DNA from: Dehalococcoides mccartyi
Lineage (GTDB): Bacteria > Chloroflexota > Dehalococcoidia > UBA2979
Length of the DNA: 64,000 nucleotides
Direction: 5' to 3'
Assembly: GCA_945865925.1 (NCBI GenBank)
Contig: CAMBFG010000001.1
Span: 268,854-332,853 of the forward strand
The notes beneath the pieces are model-generated. The model was not told the DNA's origin and ran no database searches. It was given only the letters and a program-made list of their open reading frames with translations. A program made the position numbers and the translations under genes. Positions 49,642 through 59,941 of the stretch are shown piece by piece; positions within the stretch are counted from its first letter, which is position 1, and each line of letters starts with the position of its first letter.

Positions 49642-50388
49642 GTGTCCGGTCACTCCAAGTGGTCCTCGATCAAGCACAAAAAGGCCGCAACGGATGCCAA
49701 GAAGGGGCAACTCTTCACGAAGTTGGCCCGTGACATCACCATGGCCGCGCGCCAGGGCGATCCGAACCCGGACGTGAACGCTGCGCTCCGCCTCGCCGTC
49801 CTGAAGGCCCGCGCTGCCAACATGCCTAGCGAGAACATCGACCGGGCGATCAAGAAGGCGGTCGGCGCAGGCGAAGGTATCAACCTCACCGAAGTCACCT
49901 ACGAGGGCTACGGCCCGGGTGGCACTGCGGTCATCGTGCAGGCCGTCACTGACAACCGGAACCGCACCGTGGCAGAAGTGCGCTTCGCGTTCTCACGCGG
50001 CGGCGGCAACCTCGGCGAGGCGGGTGCGGTCGGCTGGCAGTTCGACCCGCGCGGCCTCATCACCATCGACGCGACCGGCAAGGATCTGGACGAACTCCAG
50101 ATGCAGGTGATCGAGGCGGGCGCTGTCGACATCGACATCAGCGACGACTCGATGGACGTGATCACGGAGCCGGCTGACCTGCACAAGGTGCGGGAGGCAC
50201 TCGAAGCCCAGGGCATCACGGTCGAAAGCGCCGAACTCGCCCCCATCCCCAAGAGCCGGGTCGAACTGAACGAGAAGGACAGCGAGGCCGCGCTCCGGCT
50301 GTTCGAGAAACTGGACGACCTGGACGATGTCTCCCGCGTCTACTCGAATGCGGTCATCAGCGACGCGATCCTCGCTGCGGCGGACTGA
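49642..50388 (+). CDS. yebC: YebC/PmpR-family protein
   Basis: 248 residues, GTG start. MSGHSKWSSIKHKKAATDAKKG is the invariant N-terminus, with AARQGDPNPDVNAALRLAVLKARAANMPSENIDRAIKKA next. Members have been described as transcriptional regulators and, more recently, as helping translation of proline stretches. Six nt upstream of ruvC, the usual neighbourhood (yebC-ruvC-ruvA). Confidence 0.95.
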   Translation: MSGHSKWSSIKHKKAATDAKKGQLFTKLARDITMAARQGDPNPDVNAALRLAVLKARAANMPSENIDRAIKKAVGAGEGINLTEVTYEGYGPGGTAVIVQAVTDNRNRTVAEVRFAFSRGGGNLGEAGAVGWQFDPRGLITIDATGKDLDELQMQVIEAGAVDIDISDDSMDVITEPADLHKVREALEAQGITVESAELAPIPKSRVELNEKDSEAALRLFEKLDDLDDVSRVYSNAVISDAILAAAD

Positions 50389-50394
50389 CCGCCT

Positions 50395-50910
50395 GTGCCG
50401 GCGCAGACGCCGCCAACCCGACGAGTCCTCGGTATCGACCCCGGCCTAGCGGTCACGGGCTACGGCATCGTGGAACCACGCGGTTCCGGGGGCACCCTGG
50501 TGCATTCCGGGGCCCTCCGCCAGCGCTCGACCGTCTCTCGTGCCAACCGCCTCGCGCGGATCTTCGACTGTGTTCGCGGCTTGATCCTCGAATACCACCC
50601 GGACGAGGTCGCGATCGAGCAGCAGTTCGTCGCTGAGAACGTGAAGTCGGCGCTGGCGATCGGCGAGGCACGCGCCGCGGCGATGGTCGCTGCAGCCACC
50701 TCGGGCCTGCCGGTGTTCGAGTACACGCCGTCGGCCGTGAAGGAATCGGTGTGCGGGTACGGTGGAGCGCCCAAGGAGCAGGTGCAGCAGATGGTGCTGC
50801 TCCACATCGGGCTGACCGAACTTGCCGGGCCGCTGGACGTCACCGACGCGATCGCGATTGCACTCACGAGGCTCGCGGATGCACGACTCGAAGAGGCGAT
50901 GGCCCGATGA
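50395..50910 (+). CDS. ruvC: Holliday junction resolvase RuvC
   Basis: 171 residues, GTG start. VLGIDPGLAVTGYG, VAIEQQFVAENVKSALAIGEARAA, EYTPSAVKESVCGYGGAPKEQVQQMV and DVTDAIAIAL carry the four acidic residues that bind magnesium. It cuts Holliday junctions symmetrically. Its stop overlaps the ruvA start (ATGA). Confidence 0.96.
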   Translation: MPAQTPPTRRVLGIDPGLAVTGYGIVEPRGSGGTLVHSGALRQRSTVSRANRLARIFDCVRGLILEYHPDEVAIEQQFVAENVKSALAIGEARAAAMVAAATSGLPVFEYTPSAVKESVCGYGGAPKEQVQQMVLLHIGLTELAGPLDVTDAIAIALTRLADARLEEAMAR

Positions 50911-51551
50911 TCGCCGCCCTCCGCGGCACGGTGACCCGCTGGGACGAGGCGACCGCTACCGCCTGGCTGGAAGTCCTCGGCGGCGTGACCTACGAGGTGC
51001 GTGTGCCCCTCTATGCCGCGGCGTGGGTGGCCGCCGCCCTCGATGTGCCTGAGACGACCCTCTACACCTACTACCACGTGTCGGAACGCAACCCACAGCC
51101 GCTAATCGTGGGCTTCCGCCACCTGGAGGAGCGCGACTTCTTCCGCAAGTTCATCGAGGTGCCGGATGTCGGGCCGGTGAAGGCCGTGCGCGCGCTCACG
51201 TATCCAGTCGCCGAGATCGCGCGCTGGATCGAGGCTGGCGACGTCAAGGCGATCCAGCAGCTGCCCGGCATCGGCGTGCGCCTGTCGCAGACGATCGTGG
51301 CGCAACTCGCGGGCAAGGTCACGGCGGAGGCCGCCCTCGACGGGGACGACATCGAGGCATTCGCTGCCGCCGGTGTCGCCTCCGACCTGCGCGACGACGC
51401 GGTGGAGGCGCTGATGGCACTGCAGTACGCGCGCCGTGAGGCAGAGCGACTGGTGCAGGCGACGATGTCGGCCCGTCCGGATGCGGACACGATCGAGGCG
51501 CTGGTACGGGCTGCCCTGGAACAGCAGGGCCGCCGCGAGGTGAGCGCATGA
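50907..51551 (+). CDS. ruvA: Holliday junction branch migration protein RuvA
   Basis: 214 residues. Domain I (MIAALRGTVTRWDEATATAWLEVLGGVTYEV), the helix-hairpin-helix domain II (FIEVPDVGPVKAVRAL and IQQLPGIGVRLSQTIVAQLAGK) and the flexible linker to a C-terminal RuvB-binding domain III (DDAVEALMALQYARREAERLV) are all present. It overlaps both neighbours. RuvB is not encoded next, which is unusual. Confidence 0.95.
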   Translation: MIAALRGTVTRWDEATATAWLEVLGGVTYEVRVPLYAAAWVAAALDVPETTLYTYYHVSERNPQPLIVGFRHLEERDFFRKFIEVPDVGPVKAVRALTYPVAEIARWIEAGDVKAIQQLPGIGVRLSQTIVAQLAGKVTAEAALDGDDIEAFAAAGVASDLRDDAVEALMALQYARREAERLVQATMSARPDADTIEALVRAALEQQGRREVSA

Positions 51552-52366
51552 TCTGGCGAGCGAAGTTGCTGATCCGGACGCGGGCGGCACTCGTCGCGGG
51601 CACGCTCGTCGCCCTGGCGCTGGCCCTCGTGTTCATCGCCGTGGGACGCGGGCACACTTCACCGGCGTGGTTCGTCCCGCTGATCGCGCTGCTGCTGGCG
51701 CTCATCGCCCAGTTGATGCTGGACAGCCGAGAGGCACTCCGGCGGGAGCGACGCCTCGTGCGGACCGCAGCGGCGTTGCGCGAGGCGACGGCGCAACTGG
51801 AGAAACTCGCGGCGACCGATCCGCTCACCGGCATCTGGAACCGCCGCGCCTTCTTCGAGGCCTTCGGGGTCGAGTTCCGGCGGGCCCAACGGTACGACCG
51901 CAATCTCTCCGTCCTGATGATCGACCTCGACAACTTCAAGCAGGCGAACGACCTCGGGGGGCACGCCTTCGGCGACTACGTGCTGTCGGCGACCTCAAAA
52001 CTGATCCGCGACAACCTCCGGGAGTCCGACATGGCCGGTCGGTATGGTGGCGAGGAATTCGCGGTCGTGCTCCCCGAGACTGACGGGGAGCGCACGGCTC
52101 CAGTGGCGGAGAAGCTGCGTGTCGCGATCGAAGCCTTCGAGTTCAGGACGACTCGGTATCCGCCCCCCAGTGAGCCAGCGAGGCATTTCACGGTGTCGAT
52201 CGGCGCCGCTTCGCTACCACTCCCGAAACCCGGTGAGTCTGAGACGTTGATTGCGCAGGCGGACGAAGCGCTGTTTGAGGCGAAGCGGGCGGGCAAAAAC
52301 CGCGTCCACCGCTTTGGTCTCGGTATGACGAGCGCAGGGGTTCCATCCACTCAAGCCCACAGGTAG
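51548..52366 (+). CDS. Membrane-bound diguanylate cyclase
   Basis: 272 residues. Two N-terminal membrane helices ([38 protein letters not shown]), a short coiled coil, then a GGDEF domain: [27 protein letters not shown] and [14 protein letters not shown]. The GGEEF form is active in many enzymes, and RESD five residues before it is a canonical RxxD inhibition site. It overlaps ruvA by 4 nt, an odd partner for a recombination gene. The periplasmic loop is too short for a ligand-binding domain. Confidence 0.92.
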   Translation: MIWRAKLLIRTRAALVAGTLVALALALVFIAVGRGHTSPAWFVPLIALLLALIAQLMLDSREALRRERRLVRTAAALREATAQLEKLAATDPLTGIWNRRAFFEAFGVEFRRAQRYDRNLSVLMIDLDNFKQANDLGGHAFGDYVLSATSKLIRDNLRESDMAGRYGGEEFAVVLPETDGERTAPVAEKLRVAIEAFEFRTTRYPPPSEPARHFTVSIGAASLPLPKPGESETLIAQADEALFEAKRAGKNRVHRFGLGMTSAGVPSTQAHR

Positions 52367-52460
52367 GCCAGGGCACCCGTACATCTGTTCGAAATCCTTA
52401 TCTCGGCGTAAACTGGCTTATCGCGTCGCGGCGTCGAGCGATGCCAGCCGGGGAGCCTTC

Positions 52461-54602
52461 GTGACCACCGAATCGACCGAAACCCGACCGCCCGAGGTGC
52501 CTGGGAAGCCGTTCGAGATCGTCTCGGACTTTCGTCTGATGGGCGACCAACCGACGGCGGTCACGTCGCTGATCGGCGGGCTCAACCAGGGGCTGCGTGC
52601 GCAGACGCTGCGCGGTGCCACCGGCACGGGCAAGACGTTCACGATGGCGAACGTCATCGAGCAGTACCAGCGGCCGACATTGATCCTCGCCCCGAACCGC
52701 ACGCTCGCCGCCCAGTTGGCGCAAGAGTTCCGCGAGTTCTTCCCGAAGAACGAAGTCGAATACTTCGTCTCCTACTACGACTACTACCAGCCTGAGGCGT
52801 ACGTCCCGCGCACCGACACGTACATCGCCAAGGATGCGGACATCAACGAAGAGATCGACAAGATGCGCCACGCCGCAACGCGGGCACTCTTCGAGCGCCG
52901 CGACGTGATCATCGTGGCGTCCGTGTCGTGCATCTATGGCCTCGGTGAGCCGGGGGAGTACGAGTCGTTCGTCCAGCAGTTGTGGGTTGGGCGGCACGTC
53001 AACCGGAACTCGCTCGTGCGTCAGCTGGTGGACATGCAGTACGCCCGCAACGACCTCAACCTCGTACGCGGCACGTTCCGCGTTCGCGGAGACTCGCTCA
53101 CGGTCTATCCGGCCTACGAGGACCTGGCGGTGCGCGTCGACTTCTTCGGGGACGAAGTCGAGCGGATCAGCACGTTGGACCCGCTGACCGGCGAAATCCT
53201 GAAGGAATCGGACCACGTCGCCATCTACCCGGCGAAGCACTTCGTCACGTCGAAGGACCGGATGGAGGCGGCGATCGCCAGTATCCAGGCGGAACTTGAG
53301 GGCGAACTCGCGAAGATGAAGGGCGCCGGCCGCATCCTGGAAGCCGCGCGGCTGGAGGAGCGCACGCGCTATGACCTCGAGACACTGCGGGAGGCAGGCT
53401 ACTGCTCCGGCATCGAGAACTACTCGCGCCACCTCGCCGGGCGGGCGCCGGGGTCGACACCCTGGACGCTGATCGACTACTTCCCATCGGACTGGCTGTT
53501 GTTCATCGACGAGTCGCACATCGCGGTGCCTCAGGTCAGGGGAATGTTCCTGGGCGACAAGGCGCGGAAGGAAACGCTGGTCGAGTACGGGTTCCGTCTC
53601 CCATCCGCCCTCGACAACCGTCCGCTGAACTTCGAGGAGTTCAGCAACCACATCAACCAGGTGATCTACGTGTCCGCGACCCCCGGCCCGTATGAGCTCG
53701 GTGACTCCGCGCAGATCGCAGAGCAGGTCATCCGTCCGACCGGCATCATCGATCCTGAGATTTCAGTTCGCCCGACCAAGGGCCAGATCGACGACCTGCT
53801 GGCCGAGGTGCGCGAGCGCATCGAGCGGCACGAGCGCGTCCTCGTCACGACGCTCACCAAGAAGATGTCCGAGGATCTGAACGACTATCTGCAGGAGATG
53901 GGCGTCCGCTCGATGTACCTGCACTCCGAGATCGACACCCTGCAGCGCATCGAGATCCTGCGTGACCTCCGCCTCGGAGTGCATGACGTCGTGGTCGGGA
54001 TCAACCTCCTGCGCGAAGGCCTCGACCTGCCCGAGGTATCCCTGGTGTGCATCCTCGATGCCGACAAGGAGGGCTACCTGCGGTCGGGCGGGTCGCTGGT
54101 GCAGACGATCGGTCGCGCCGCCCGGCACCCCCGCGGTCAGGTCATCATGTATGCCGACCGCGTGACCGACTCGATGCGGTTCGCCCTCGATGAGACCGAT
54201 CGGCGCAAGGTGATCCAGCGCGCCTACAACGAGGAGCACGGGATCACTCCGGCGGGGATCGAGAAGACGATCCGCGACATCGGCGACCGCCTCCGCGCCG
54301 CGATCTCCGAGGAACCGGGCACCTACGTCACCGCAGCTGACCTCCCGAAGGACGAACTCGCGAGGATGATCGTGGACCTCGAGCGGCAGATGAAGACCGC
54401 CGCGAAGGAACTCGACTACGAGCGTGCCGCGCTGATCCGCGACCAGATCGTCGAGTTGCGCCGGGAGCAGAGCGGTGACGGCGTCCCCGAGGGACTCCGA
54501 GGCCTCACCCAGGAGGCAAAACAGGCGCGGATGCGCGACGCCACTCGACGCCCGGACAAGCGCCAGCAACGGGGCGGGCGGACGCGGCCGGGTCACAACT
54601 AA
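52461..54602 (+). CDS. uvrB: Excinuclease ABC subunit B
   Basis: 713 residues. [15 protein letters not shown] is Walker [20 protein letters not shown] the damage-probing beta-hairpin, [13 protein letters not shown] the DEAD-like box, [13 protein letters not shown] and [19 protein letters not shown] the later helicase motifs, and a C-terminal UVR domain ([25 protein letters not shown]) contacts UvrC. GTG start. It verifies and hands over DNA lesions in nucleotide excision repair. Confidence 0.97.
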   Translation: MTTESTETRPPEVPGKPFEIVSDFRLMGDQPTAVTSLIGGLNQGLRAQTLRGATGTGKTFTMANVIEQYQRPTLILAPNRTLAAQLAQEFREFFPKNEVEYFVSYYDYYQPEAYVPRTDTYIAKDADINEEIDKMRHAATRALFERRDVIIVASVSCIYGLGEPGEYESFVQQLWVGRHVNRNSLVRQLVDMQYARNDLNLVRGTFRVRGDSLTVYPAYEDLAVRVDFFGDEVERISTLDPLTGEILKESDHVAIYPAKHFVTSKDRMEAAIASIQAELEGELAKMKGAGRILEAARLEERTRYDLETLREAGYCSGIENYSRHLAGRAPGSTPWTLIDYFPSDWLLFIDESHIAVPQVRGMFLGDKARKETLVEYGFRLPSALDNRPLNFEEFSNHINQVIYVSATPGPYELGDSAQIAEQVIRPTGIIDPEISVRPTKGQIDDLLAEVRERIERHERVLVTTLTKKMSEDLNDYLQEMGVRSMYLHSEIDTLQRIEILRDLRLGVHDVVVGINLLREGLDLPEVSLVCILDADKEGYLRSGGSLVQTIGRAARHPRGQVIMYADRVTDSMRFALDETDRRKVIQRAYNEEHGITPAGIEKTIRDIGDRLRAAISEEPGTYVTAADLPKDELARMIVDLERQMKTAAKELDYERAALIRDQIVELRREQSGDGVPEGLRGLTQEAKQARMRDATRRPDKRQQRGGRTRPGHN

Positions 54603-54616
54603 ATGTGGTGCCCCCC

Positions 54617-54645
54617 TTGTGGGGCCCCCGAGAGTGATGTATAGT
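54617..54645 (+). promoter_or_regulatory. Promoter of the VapBC-type module
   Basis: TTGTGG (54617-54622), 17-nt spacer, TATAGT (54640-54645). A start about 7-9 nt downstream lies at the ATG (54655), so the transcript is leaderless or nearly so. Confidence 0.6.
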
Positions 54646-54654
54646 TACATCACT
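54633..54654. promoter_or_regulatory. Palindromic operator over the antitoxin -10 box
   Basis: Arms AGTGATGTA (54633-54641) and TACATCACT (54646-54654) around TAGT form a perfect 9-bp dyad that covers the -10 box and ends at the base before the ATG. This is the expected place for autorepression by a VapB-VapC complex. Confidence 0.7.
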
Positions 54655-54912
54655 ATGAGCCACAGAACACAGATCACCCTCACGGACGAGCAGTACACAC
54701 GCCTTTTGGACGAGTCCAGCACCACTGGACTTGGCTTGGCGGAGTTGGTACGCCGCGCGTTGATCCGCTGCTATGGAGAGGTCACGCCGAATGAGCGTGT
54801 CCGCATGCTCAGGGAGACCGCGGGCACGTGGTACGACGCTACTGAAGGCGGTGAGCAGTACGTCGAGAGCCTCCGCCGCGGCATGGAACGCCGCCTCGCT
54901 GAGTGGGAGTAA
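54655..54912 (+). CDS. Ribbon-helix-helix antitoxin, VapB-like
   Basis: 85 residues. RTQITLTDEQYTRLLDESSTTGLGLAELVRRALIRCY is a ribbon-helix-helix DNA-binding domain; the C-terminal half (WYDATEGGEQYVESLRRGMERRLAEWE) would wrap the toxin. No Shine-Dalgarno sequence is present because the operator fills the upstream region, consistent with leaderless initiation. Overlaps the PIN toxin gene by 10 nt. Confidence 0.85.
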   Translation: MSHRTQITLTDEQYTRLLDESSTTGLGLAELVRRALIRCYGEVTPNERVRMLRETAGTWYDATEGGEQYVESLRRGMERRLAEWE

Positions 54913-55286
54913 TCCTGCTCGACACCTCGGTCTTGATTGACCACCTGCGTGGCCACGCGCCGGCCGTGGCCGCGCTCGACGAGGCAGCCGGTCGTGGGCA
55001 CCGTCTGATGGCCTCCGTCATGACGAGGGTCGAGGTGCTGGCTGGCATGCGACCAGCCGAGGAGCGGGCCACACGGAGGCTCCTGGACATCCTCGACTGG
55101 ATCGTCGTGGACGAGGAGATCGCAGAGAATGCGGGGCGCCTGGCAAACCACTTCCTGCGGTCTCACGGGGGTATCGATCCGGTCGACTACGTCATCGCTG
55201 CTACGGCCGACCGGGCCGACGCCATCCTGTGGACGCGTAATCTGAAGCACTTCCCGATGTTCCCCGACTTGAAGGCGCCTTACTAA
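54903..55286 (+). CDS. PIN-domain ribonuclease toxin, VapC-like
   Basis: 127 residues, GTG start inside the antitoxin gene. LLDTSVLIDHLRG, TRVEVLAGM, GIDPVDYVIAATADRADAILWTRNLKHFP carry the conserved acidic residues of the PIN nuclease site (Asp, Glu, Asp, with a downstream Asp). With the upstream antitoxin it makes a complete type II toxin-antitoxin pair inserted between uvrB and panD. Confidence 0.88.
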   Translation: MGVILLDTSVLIDHLRGHAPAVAALDEAAGRGHRLMASVMTRVEVLAGMRPAEERATRRLLDILDWIVVDEEIAENAGRLANHFLRSHGGIDPVDYVIAATADRADAILWTRNLKHFPMFPDLKAPY

Positions 55287-55331
55287 GGGCGCTCGATTGC
55301 GCCTCCGGCCCCAGCCCGGTAGACAGGTGCC

Positions 55332-55718
55332 ATGTCCATGCGTGTCATGCTCCACGGCAAGATCCATCGCGCCACGGTGACCGAGGCCGACCTCCACTAC
55401 GTGGGGAGCCTCACCGTCGACACTGACCTGCTGCGGGCGGCAGACATCCTGCCGAACGAGCAGGTGCTCGTCGTGAACCTTGCGAACGGGGCGCGCCTCG
55501 AGACCTACGCGATCGAGGGACCGGCGGGGAGCGGAATGATCTGCGCGAATGGCGCGGCGGCGCACCACATCCATCCGGGTGACCTCGTGATCATCATGTC
55601 GTACCACCTGGTCGAGGACGCCGAGGCGCGATCCGTCCGTCCGCGCGTCGTCTTCGTCGACCAGCACAACAAGATCACCGGCAGGGCTGACCACGAAGAG
55701 CCTGGGACTGTCGGCTAG
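55332..55718 (+). CDS. panD: Aspartate 1-decarboxylase proenzyme
   Basis: 128 residues. It makes beta-alanine from aspartate for pantothenate. Self-cleavage at Gly-Ser in YVGSLTVD generates the pyruvoyl group; [38 protein letters not shown] and GDLVIIMSY are conserved. Convergent with ftsK, overlapping by 4 nt. It is 6 kb from panBC. Confidence 0.96.
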   Translation: MSMRVMLHGKIHRATVTEADLHYVGSLTVDTDLLRAADILPNEQVLVVNLANGARLETYAIEGPAGSGMICANGAAAHHIHPGDLVIIMSYHLVEDAEARSVRPRVVFVDQHNKITGRADHEEPGTVG

Positions 55719-58219
55719 TCCGAGTCGAACGGTCGAGGCGGCTCGCGGCGCGCCTCGGACTTCGCGTCAGCCTTCGAGGCCGACTTCATCGTGATCGAGG
55801 CGGCATGCGCGGCGAGACTCGCCCCCTGCCGTGCGTCAGCGCCACCCAGCGGGTCGCCGTCGCGGGTCAGCAGCACCTCGCGCGCCTTCCCGCCGGGCTC
55901 GGCGGGCGCGACCACGCCTCGGTCTTCCAGCAGGTCCATCAGCCGAGCCGCGCGCGGGTAGCCGATGCCCAACTTCCGCTGAAGCATCGAGGTCGAGAGC
56001 GTGCGGCTCTCCTGGGCGACCTCGATCGCCTTCGCCATCATCTGGTCGTCACCACCTGAGACAGCCTCGGGAGCGTCGCCCTCGGTGAGGCCGGCGGCCT
56101 CCTCGATCGCAGCCGCGAGGGCTTCGTCGTACTTCTCAGGGACGAGGCGATGGAAGCGGCCCTGCGTCCAGAACTTCACGACCGACTCGATCTCGTCGTC
56201 GGACACGTAGACACCCTGGACGCGCTTCGGTTTCTGCGCCTCAGGCGGCACGTACAGCATGTCGCCCTTACCCAGCAGTTTCTCCGCGCCACCCTGGTCG
56301 AGGATTGTGCGCGAGTCCACCATCGAGGACACCGCAAAAGCGATGCGAGTGGGGAAGTTCGCCTTGATCAGGCCGGTGATGACGTCCACCGACGGCCGCT
56401 GCGTCGCCACGATGAGATGGATGCCAGTTGCCCTGGCAAGTTGCGCGAGGCGCACCAACTGGTGCTCAACCTGGTACGGCACCGCCATCATCAGGTCGGC
56501 CAGCTCATCGATGACAACGACCCAGTAGGGGAGGCGGCGCGTCGGGTTCTTCTCGTTGAACCGCTCGATGTTGCGGACGCCCTCCTGTGCGAAGCGGCGG
56601 TATCGCGTGTCCATCTCGTTGATCACGGCCTGCAACGTCCCGACGACGCGATCCATCTCCACCACGATCTCGGAGAACGCAAGGTGTGGGATCTGGCCGA
56701 ACGAGGTCAGCTCGACGCGCTTGGGGTCGACCATCACGAAGCGGAGTTGCTCCGGTGAGTAGTTCATCAGCAAGCCGGTGATGATCGTGTTCAGACACAC
56801 TGACTTGCCCGAGCCCGTCGCGCCCGCGATCAACAGGTGAGGCATCTTCGCCAGGTCGGCGAACACCGGCTCGCCAGAGACCCCCGCCCCGAGGGCGACC
56901 GGGAGCGCTGCCTTGGCAGCGAACTTCTGGAACGCCGGTGACTCCATGACCGAGCGCAGCGACACGATCGAGGTGCTCCCATTGGGTACCTCGATGCCGA
57001 CCATCGCCTTCCCCGGTACCGGGGCCTCCACGCGCAAGGCGGGAGACGCGAGGGCCAGTGCGAGGTCGGTCTGCAACGCCGTGATGCGGTTAACACGAAT
57101 CCGCGTACGAGAGACCTCGACCTCCGAGACCCGAGGGGTACCGTCCGCCTCGAAGATCGGGCGGCCGGTCGTGTCACGCTCAGGCACCATCTTCGTTTTC
57201 ACGTCCCACCCGGGCTCGACGCCGAACTGCGTGATGGCGGGGCCCTCGTTCACCTCGACGACGATGGCGTCCACGCCGAAGGAAGCGAGCGTCTGCTCGA
57301 TCAGTCGGGCGCGGCGATCGTTATCGAGCGTGGCCGACTTCTTTGTCTCGATCTTGGCGAGCATCTTGATCGGCGGTAGTTGCCAGCCGCCGTTCGTGTC
57401 GCGCTGGTCTGCGACCGGAGTCTCGAGGTCCATCCCGAGTTGTGCAGCCGCCTTCGCGGCTGCAACCGCATCAACAGCCGACGCTTCCGCCTCGACGGAA
57501 CGAGGACGGCGCGAGGGTTTCGGGGCCGGCACATCGTCCTCGGCGGCCTCGGCGGCAATCTCCGCAGCCGTACGGCGGCGGAGCAGCAGGGTGGCGAGCG
57601 CCGAGGCGACCCGGCGATGTAGTCCGAGCGACCACAGCCACTTCAGCGTCTCCCAGGTGGCGGGCGGGGTCGCCCGTGCGATCACCCAGGCGGTTCGTGG
57701 CCACAACATGGCGTAACCGGCGGGCGCGAGCAGCAACCAGCCGAACGTCTGCCACAAACCTCCGGTGAACAGTCGCCCGAGTGAGCCTCCGGCGGAGACC
57801 TCGTGCAGGTCGACGCCACCGACGCGGGTCTCGGGATGCCAGCGGGCGAGGAAACCCGCGACGAACAGCAGCAGGAGCACACCACCGGCGATGTGGCGCA
57901 TGTGCGAGCGGAGCAGGTCAGCACGGCGGAGCGCGAGGAGCGCGCCCAAGGCCGCGAGCAGCGCGATGGTCGTGAAGACGTGGAGGCCGAGGGTGCTGAT
58001 GACGCCATCGCGGGCTTCGCCGATCACGCCCGTCAGCGGGATGACCGAAGGCACGGCCGCCGCGGCGAGTACGACAAGCACCGTCCCAATGACTTCGGGG
58101 CGAAGGAGCATGCGCCCGACGTCCGTGATGTCGGGGACACCCCCGGCAGGACGCGCGCTGCGGGCACGACGGGTCGCTCTAGTCCGAGCCATCGCTCGCG
58201 TCTCGATCTTCCCGGCCAT
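55715..58219 (-). CDS. ftsK: DNA translocase FtsK
   Basis: 834 residues. N-terminal membrane region with four to five helices (about 35-200), a linker, then the motor: [21 protein letters not shown] is Walker [15 protein letters not shown] Walker B, and [24 protein letters not shown] the DNA-motor block. The C-terminal gamma winged helix ([27 protein letters not shown]) reads KOPS sequences. A Lys/Glu/Ser-rich tail follows. It pumps chromosomal DNA through the division septum. The start could also be nine codons further in. Confidence 0.96.
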   Translation of the reverse strand: MAGKIETRAMARTRATRRARSARPAGGVPDITDVGRMLLRPEVIGTVLVVLAAAAVPSVIPLTGVIGEARDGVISTLGLHVFTTIALLAALGALLALRRADLLRSHMRHIAGGVLLLLFVAGFLARWHPETRVGGVDLHEVSAGGSLGRLFTGGLWQTFGWLLLAPAGYAMLWPRTAWVIARATPPATWETLKWLWSLGLHRRVASALATLLLRRRTAAEIAAEAAEDDVPAPKPSRRPRSVEAEASAVDAVAAAKAAAQLGMDLETPVADQRDTNGGWQLPPIKMLAKIETKKSATLDNDRRARLIEQTLASFGVDAIVVEVNEGPAITQFGVEPGWDVKTKMVPERDTTGRPIFEADGTPRVSEVEVSRTRIRVNRITALQTDLALALASPALRVEAPVPGKAMVGIEVPNGSTSIVSLRSVMESPAFQKFAAKAALPVALGAGVSGEPVFADLAKMPHLLIAGATGSGKSVCLNTIITGLLMNYSPEQLRFVMVDPKRVELTSFGQIPHLAFSEIVVEMDRVVGTLQAVINEMDTRYRRFAQEGVRNIERFNEKNPTRRLPYWVVVIDELADLMMAVPYQVEHQLVRLAQLARATGIHLIVATQRPSVDVITGLIKANFPTRIAFAVSSMVDSRTILDQGGAEKLLGKGDMLYVPPEAQKPKRVQGVYVSDDEIESVVKFWTQGRFHRLVPEKYDEALAAAIEEAAGLTEGDAPEAVSGGDDQMMAKAIEVAQESRTLSTSMLQRKLGIGYPRAARLMDLLEDRGVVAPAEPGGKAREVLLTRDGDPLGGADARQGASLAAHAASITMKSASKADAKSEARREPPRPFDSD

Positions 58220-58285
58220 CCGCCCCCGCCAGGCGTCCGACCGTTGCTTCCAGTGTCGCGCCTCCGCGGCGCTCGCGCACCTGCG

Positions 58286-59941
58286 CTATATCTCCAACAT
58301 CACCGGGATCACCAGCGGACGCCGATGCGTCTTCCGGTGAAGTAACCCGGCGATATCGTCCTTCAGGGAATCGTGCAGCGCACGCCAGTCACTAGCGCGC
58401 GACTCCCCGCCAAGGGCATCGGTCAGCAGTTGGGAGACCGCTTCCATGAGCGCCGGCTCCTCGTCAGGGCCTGCAAAGCCGTGCGACATCACTTCGGGCG
58501 GTCGCGTCAGTTTGCCGGTATGCCGGTCAACCGATGTCACATAGACGACCATGCCGTCCGCGGCCAGGTGCTGACGGTCACGCAGCACGAAGTCGTCGAT
58601 CTCGCCGACGCCGAGCCCGTCGATGTAGATGTAGTCGGCCTCGACCTTGCCATTGAGCCGCGCGCCGTCGTCGTCGATCTCGAGGACGTCGCCGTCGGTA
58701 AGGACGAAGGCGTCCTCCGGGGGCATCCCGAGGGAGATCGCGAGTTCACGGTGCAGCACCAGGTGGCGGTATTCGCCGTGGATCGGGACGAAGTGCCTCG
58801 GCTGTACCAGCCGGTGGATGATCTTCAACTCTTCGCGCGCGGCATGGCCGTGTACGTGGACAGCGGCAAGGCGGCTGTAGACCACCTTCGCGCCGGCCTC
58901 GTAGAGCATGTCGATGTTCTTGTAGACGGCCTTCTCGTTCCCGGGGACGGGGCTGGACGACAGGATGATCGTGTCCCCCGGGGTGATCATGATCTGCTGG
59001 TGGGAACCGCTCGCCATCCTCGTCAGCGCCGAGGTGGGCTCACCTTGTGACCCGGTGCAGACGATCACCGTCTTCGCGTCCGGGTGGTCGCGCATCTGGT
59101 TGGGCGTCATCAGCATGTTCCCTGGCACCCGGAGGTAGCCGAGGTCACGCGCCATGTTCACGTTGTTGACCATCGAGCGCCCGGTGACGAAGACACGGCG
59201 CCCGTATTTTTCGGACGCGTCGATCACCATCTGCACGCGCGAGATCAACGAGGCGAATGTGGTGACGATGACCCGGCCCTCGGCCTGCCCGATGATCCGA
59301 TCGAGGGTCTCGGCCACCACCTGCTCAGACGGGGTGTAGCCCTCGATCTCCGCGTACGTAGAGTCCGCACAGAGGAGGAGCGCACCCTCCTCGCCGACGG
59401 CGGCGAGGCGCCCGAGGTCGGTGTGCTGTCCACCGATGGGGGTGTGGTCAATCTTGAAGTCGCCCGTGTGGACGATGGTCCCGACAGGCGTCTCGATGAT
59501 CAGGCCGGCGGAGTCGGGGATCGAGTGCGATACCGAGAAGAACTCGACCGTGAACGGACCGACCTCGATCGCGTCACCGACCTCGACGACCGTCACGTCC
59601 GCATCGATGCGGTGCTCCTTCAACTTCACTTGGACGAGGCCACGCGTGAGTTTGAGGCAGAACACCGGCACGTTGATGTCGCGCAGGAGGAACGGCACAG
59701 CGCCAATGTGGTCTTCGTGTCCGTGGGTGAGGAAGACGGCGCGCAGCCGCTCCTTGTGGTCGAGGATGTATTGCCAGTCCGGGATGATCAGGTCGACGCC
59801 GGGGTGCTCGACATCGGGGAACATCAACCCCACGTCGACGGCGATCATTGTGTCGCCGTACTCGTACACCATCATGTTGCGGCCGATCTCCCCCAGGCCG
59901 CCCAGAGGGATCACACGCAGCGGAGTAGTGGTCGTGGCCAT
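58286..59941 (-). CDS. rnj: Ribonuclease J
   Basis: 551 residues from the ATG at 59941. LTHGHEDHIGAVP is the HxHxDH zinc motif of the metallo-beta-lactamase/beta-CASP nucleases; HTGDFKIDHTPI, ADSTYAEIEGYTPSE, and VHVHGHAAREELKIIHRLVQPRHFVPIHGEYRH complete the site, with a C-terminal dimerisation domain. It has endo- and 5' exoribonuclease activity in mRNA decay and rRNA maturation. Start and the upstream stop overlap (TAATG), so it is coupled to the uracil-DNA glycosylase gene. Confidence 0.96.
   Translation of the reverse strand: MATTTTPLRVIPLGGLGEIGRNMMVYEYGDTMIAVDVGLMFPDVEHPGVDLIIPDWQYILDHKERLRAVFLTHGHEDHIGAVPFLLRDINVPVFCLKLTRGLVQVKLKEHRIDADVTVVEVGDAIEVGPFTVEFFSVSHSIPDSAGLIIETPVGTIVHTGDFKIDHTPIGGQHTDLGRLAAVGEEGALLLCADSTYAEIEGYTPSEQVVAETLDRIIGQAEGRVIVTTFASLISRVQMVIDASEKYGRRVFVTGRSMVNNVNMARDLGYLRVPGNMLMTPNQMRDHPDAKTVIVCTGSQGEPTSALTRMASGSHQQIMITPGDTIILSSSPVPGNEKAVYKNIDMLYEAGAKVVYSRLAAVHVHGHAAREELKIIHRLVQPRHFVPIHGEYRHLVLHRELAISLGMPPEDAFVLTDGDVLEIDDDGARLNGKVEADYIYIDGLGVGEIDDFVLRDRQHLAADGMVVYVTSVDRHTGKLTRPPEVMSHGFAGPDEEPALMEAVSQLLTDALGGESRASDWRALHDSLKDDIAGLLHRKTHRRPLVIPVMLEI

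Noticed and set aside
52384-52400. Possible LexA box (TGTTCGAA) before uvrB
   Set aside because: Only a half-site is present; the second arm does not match.
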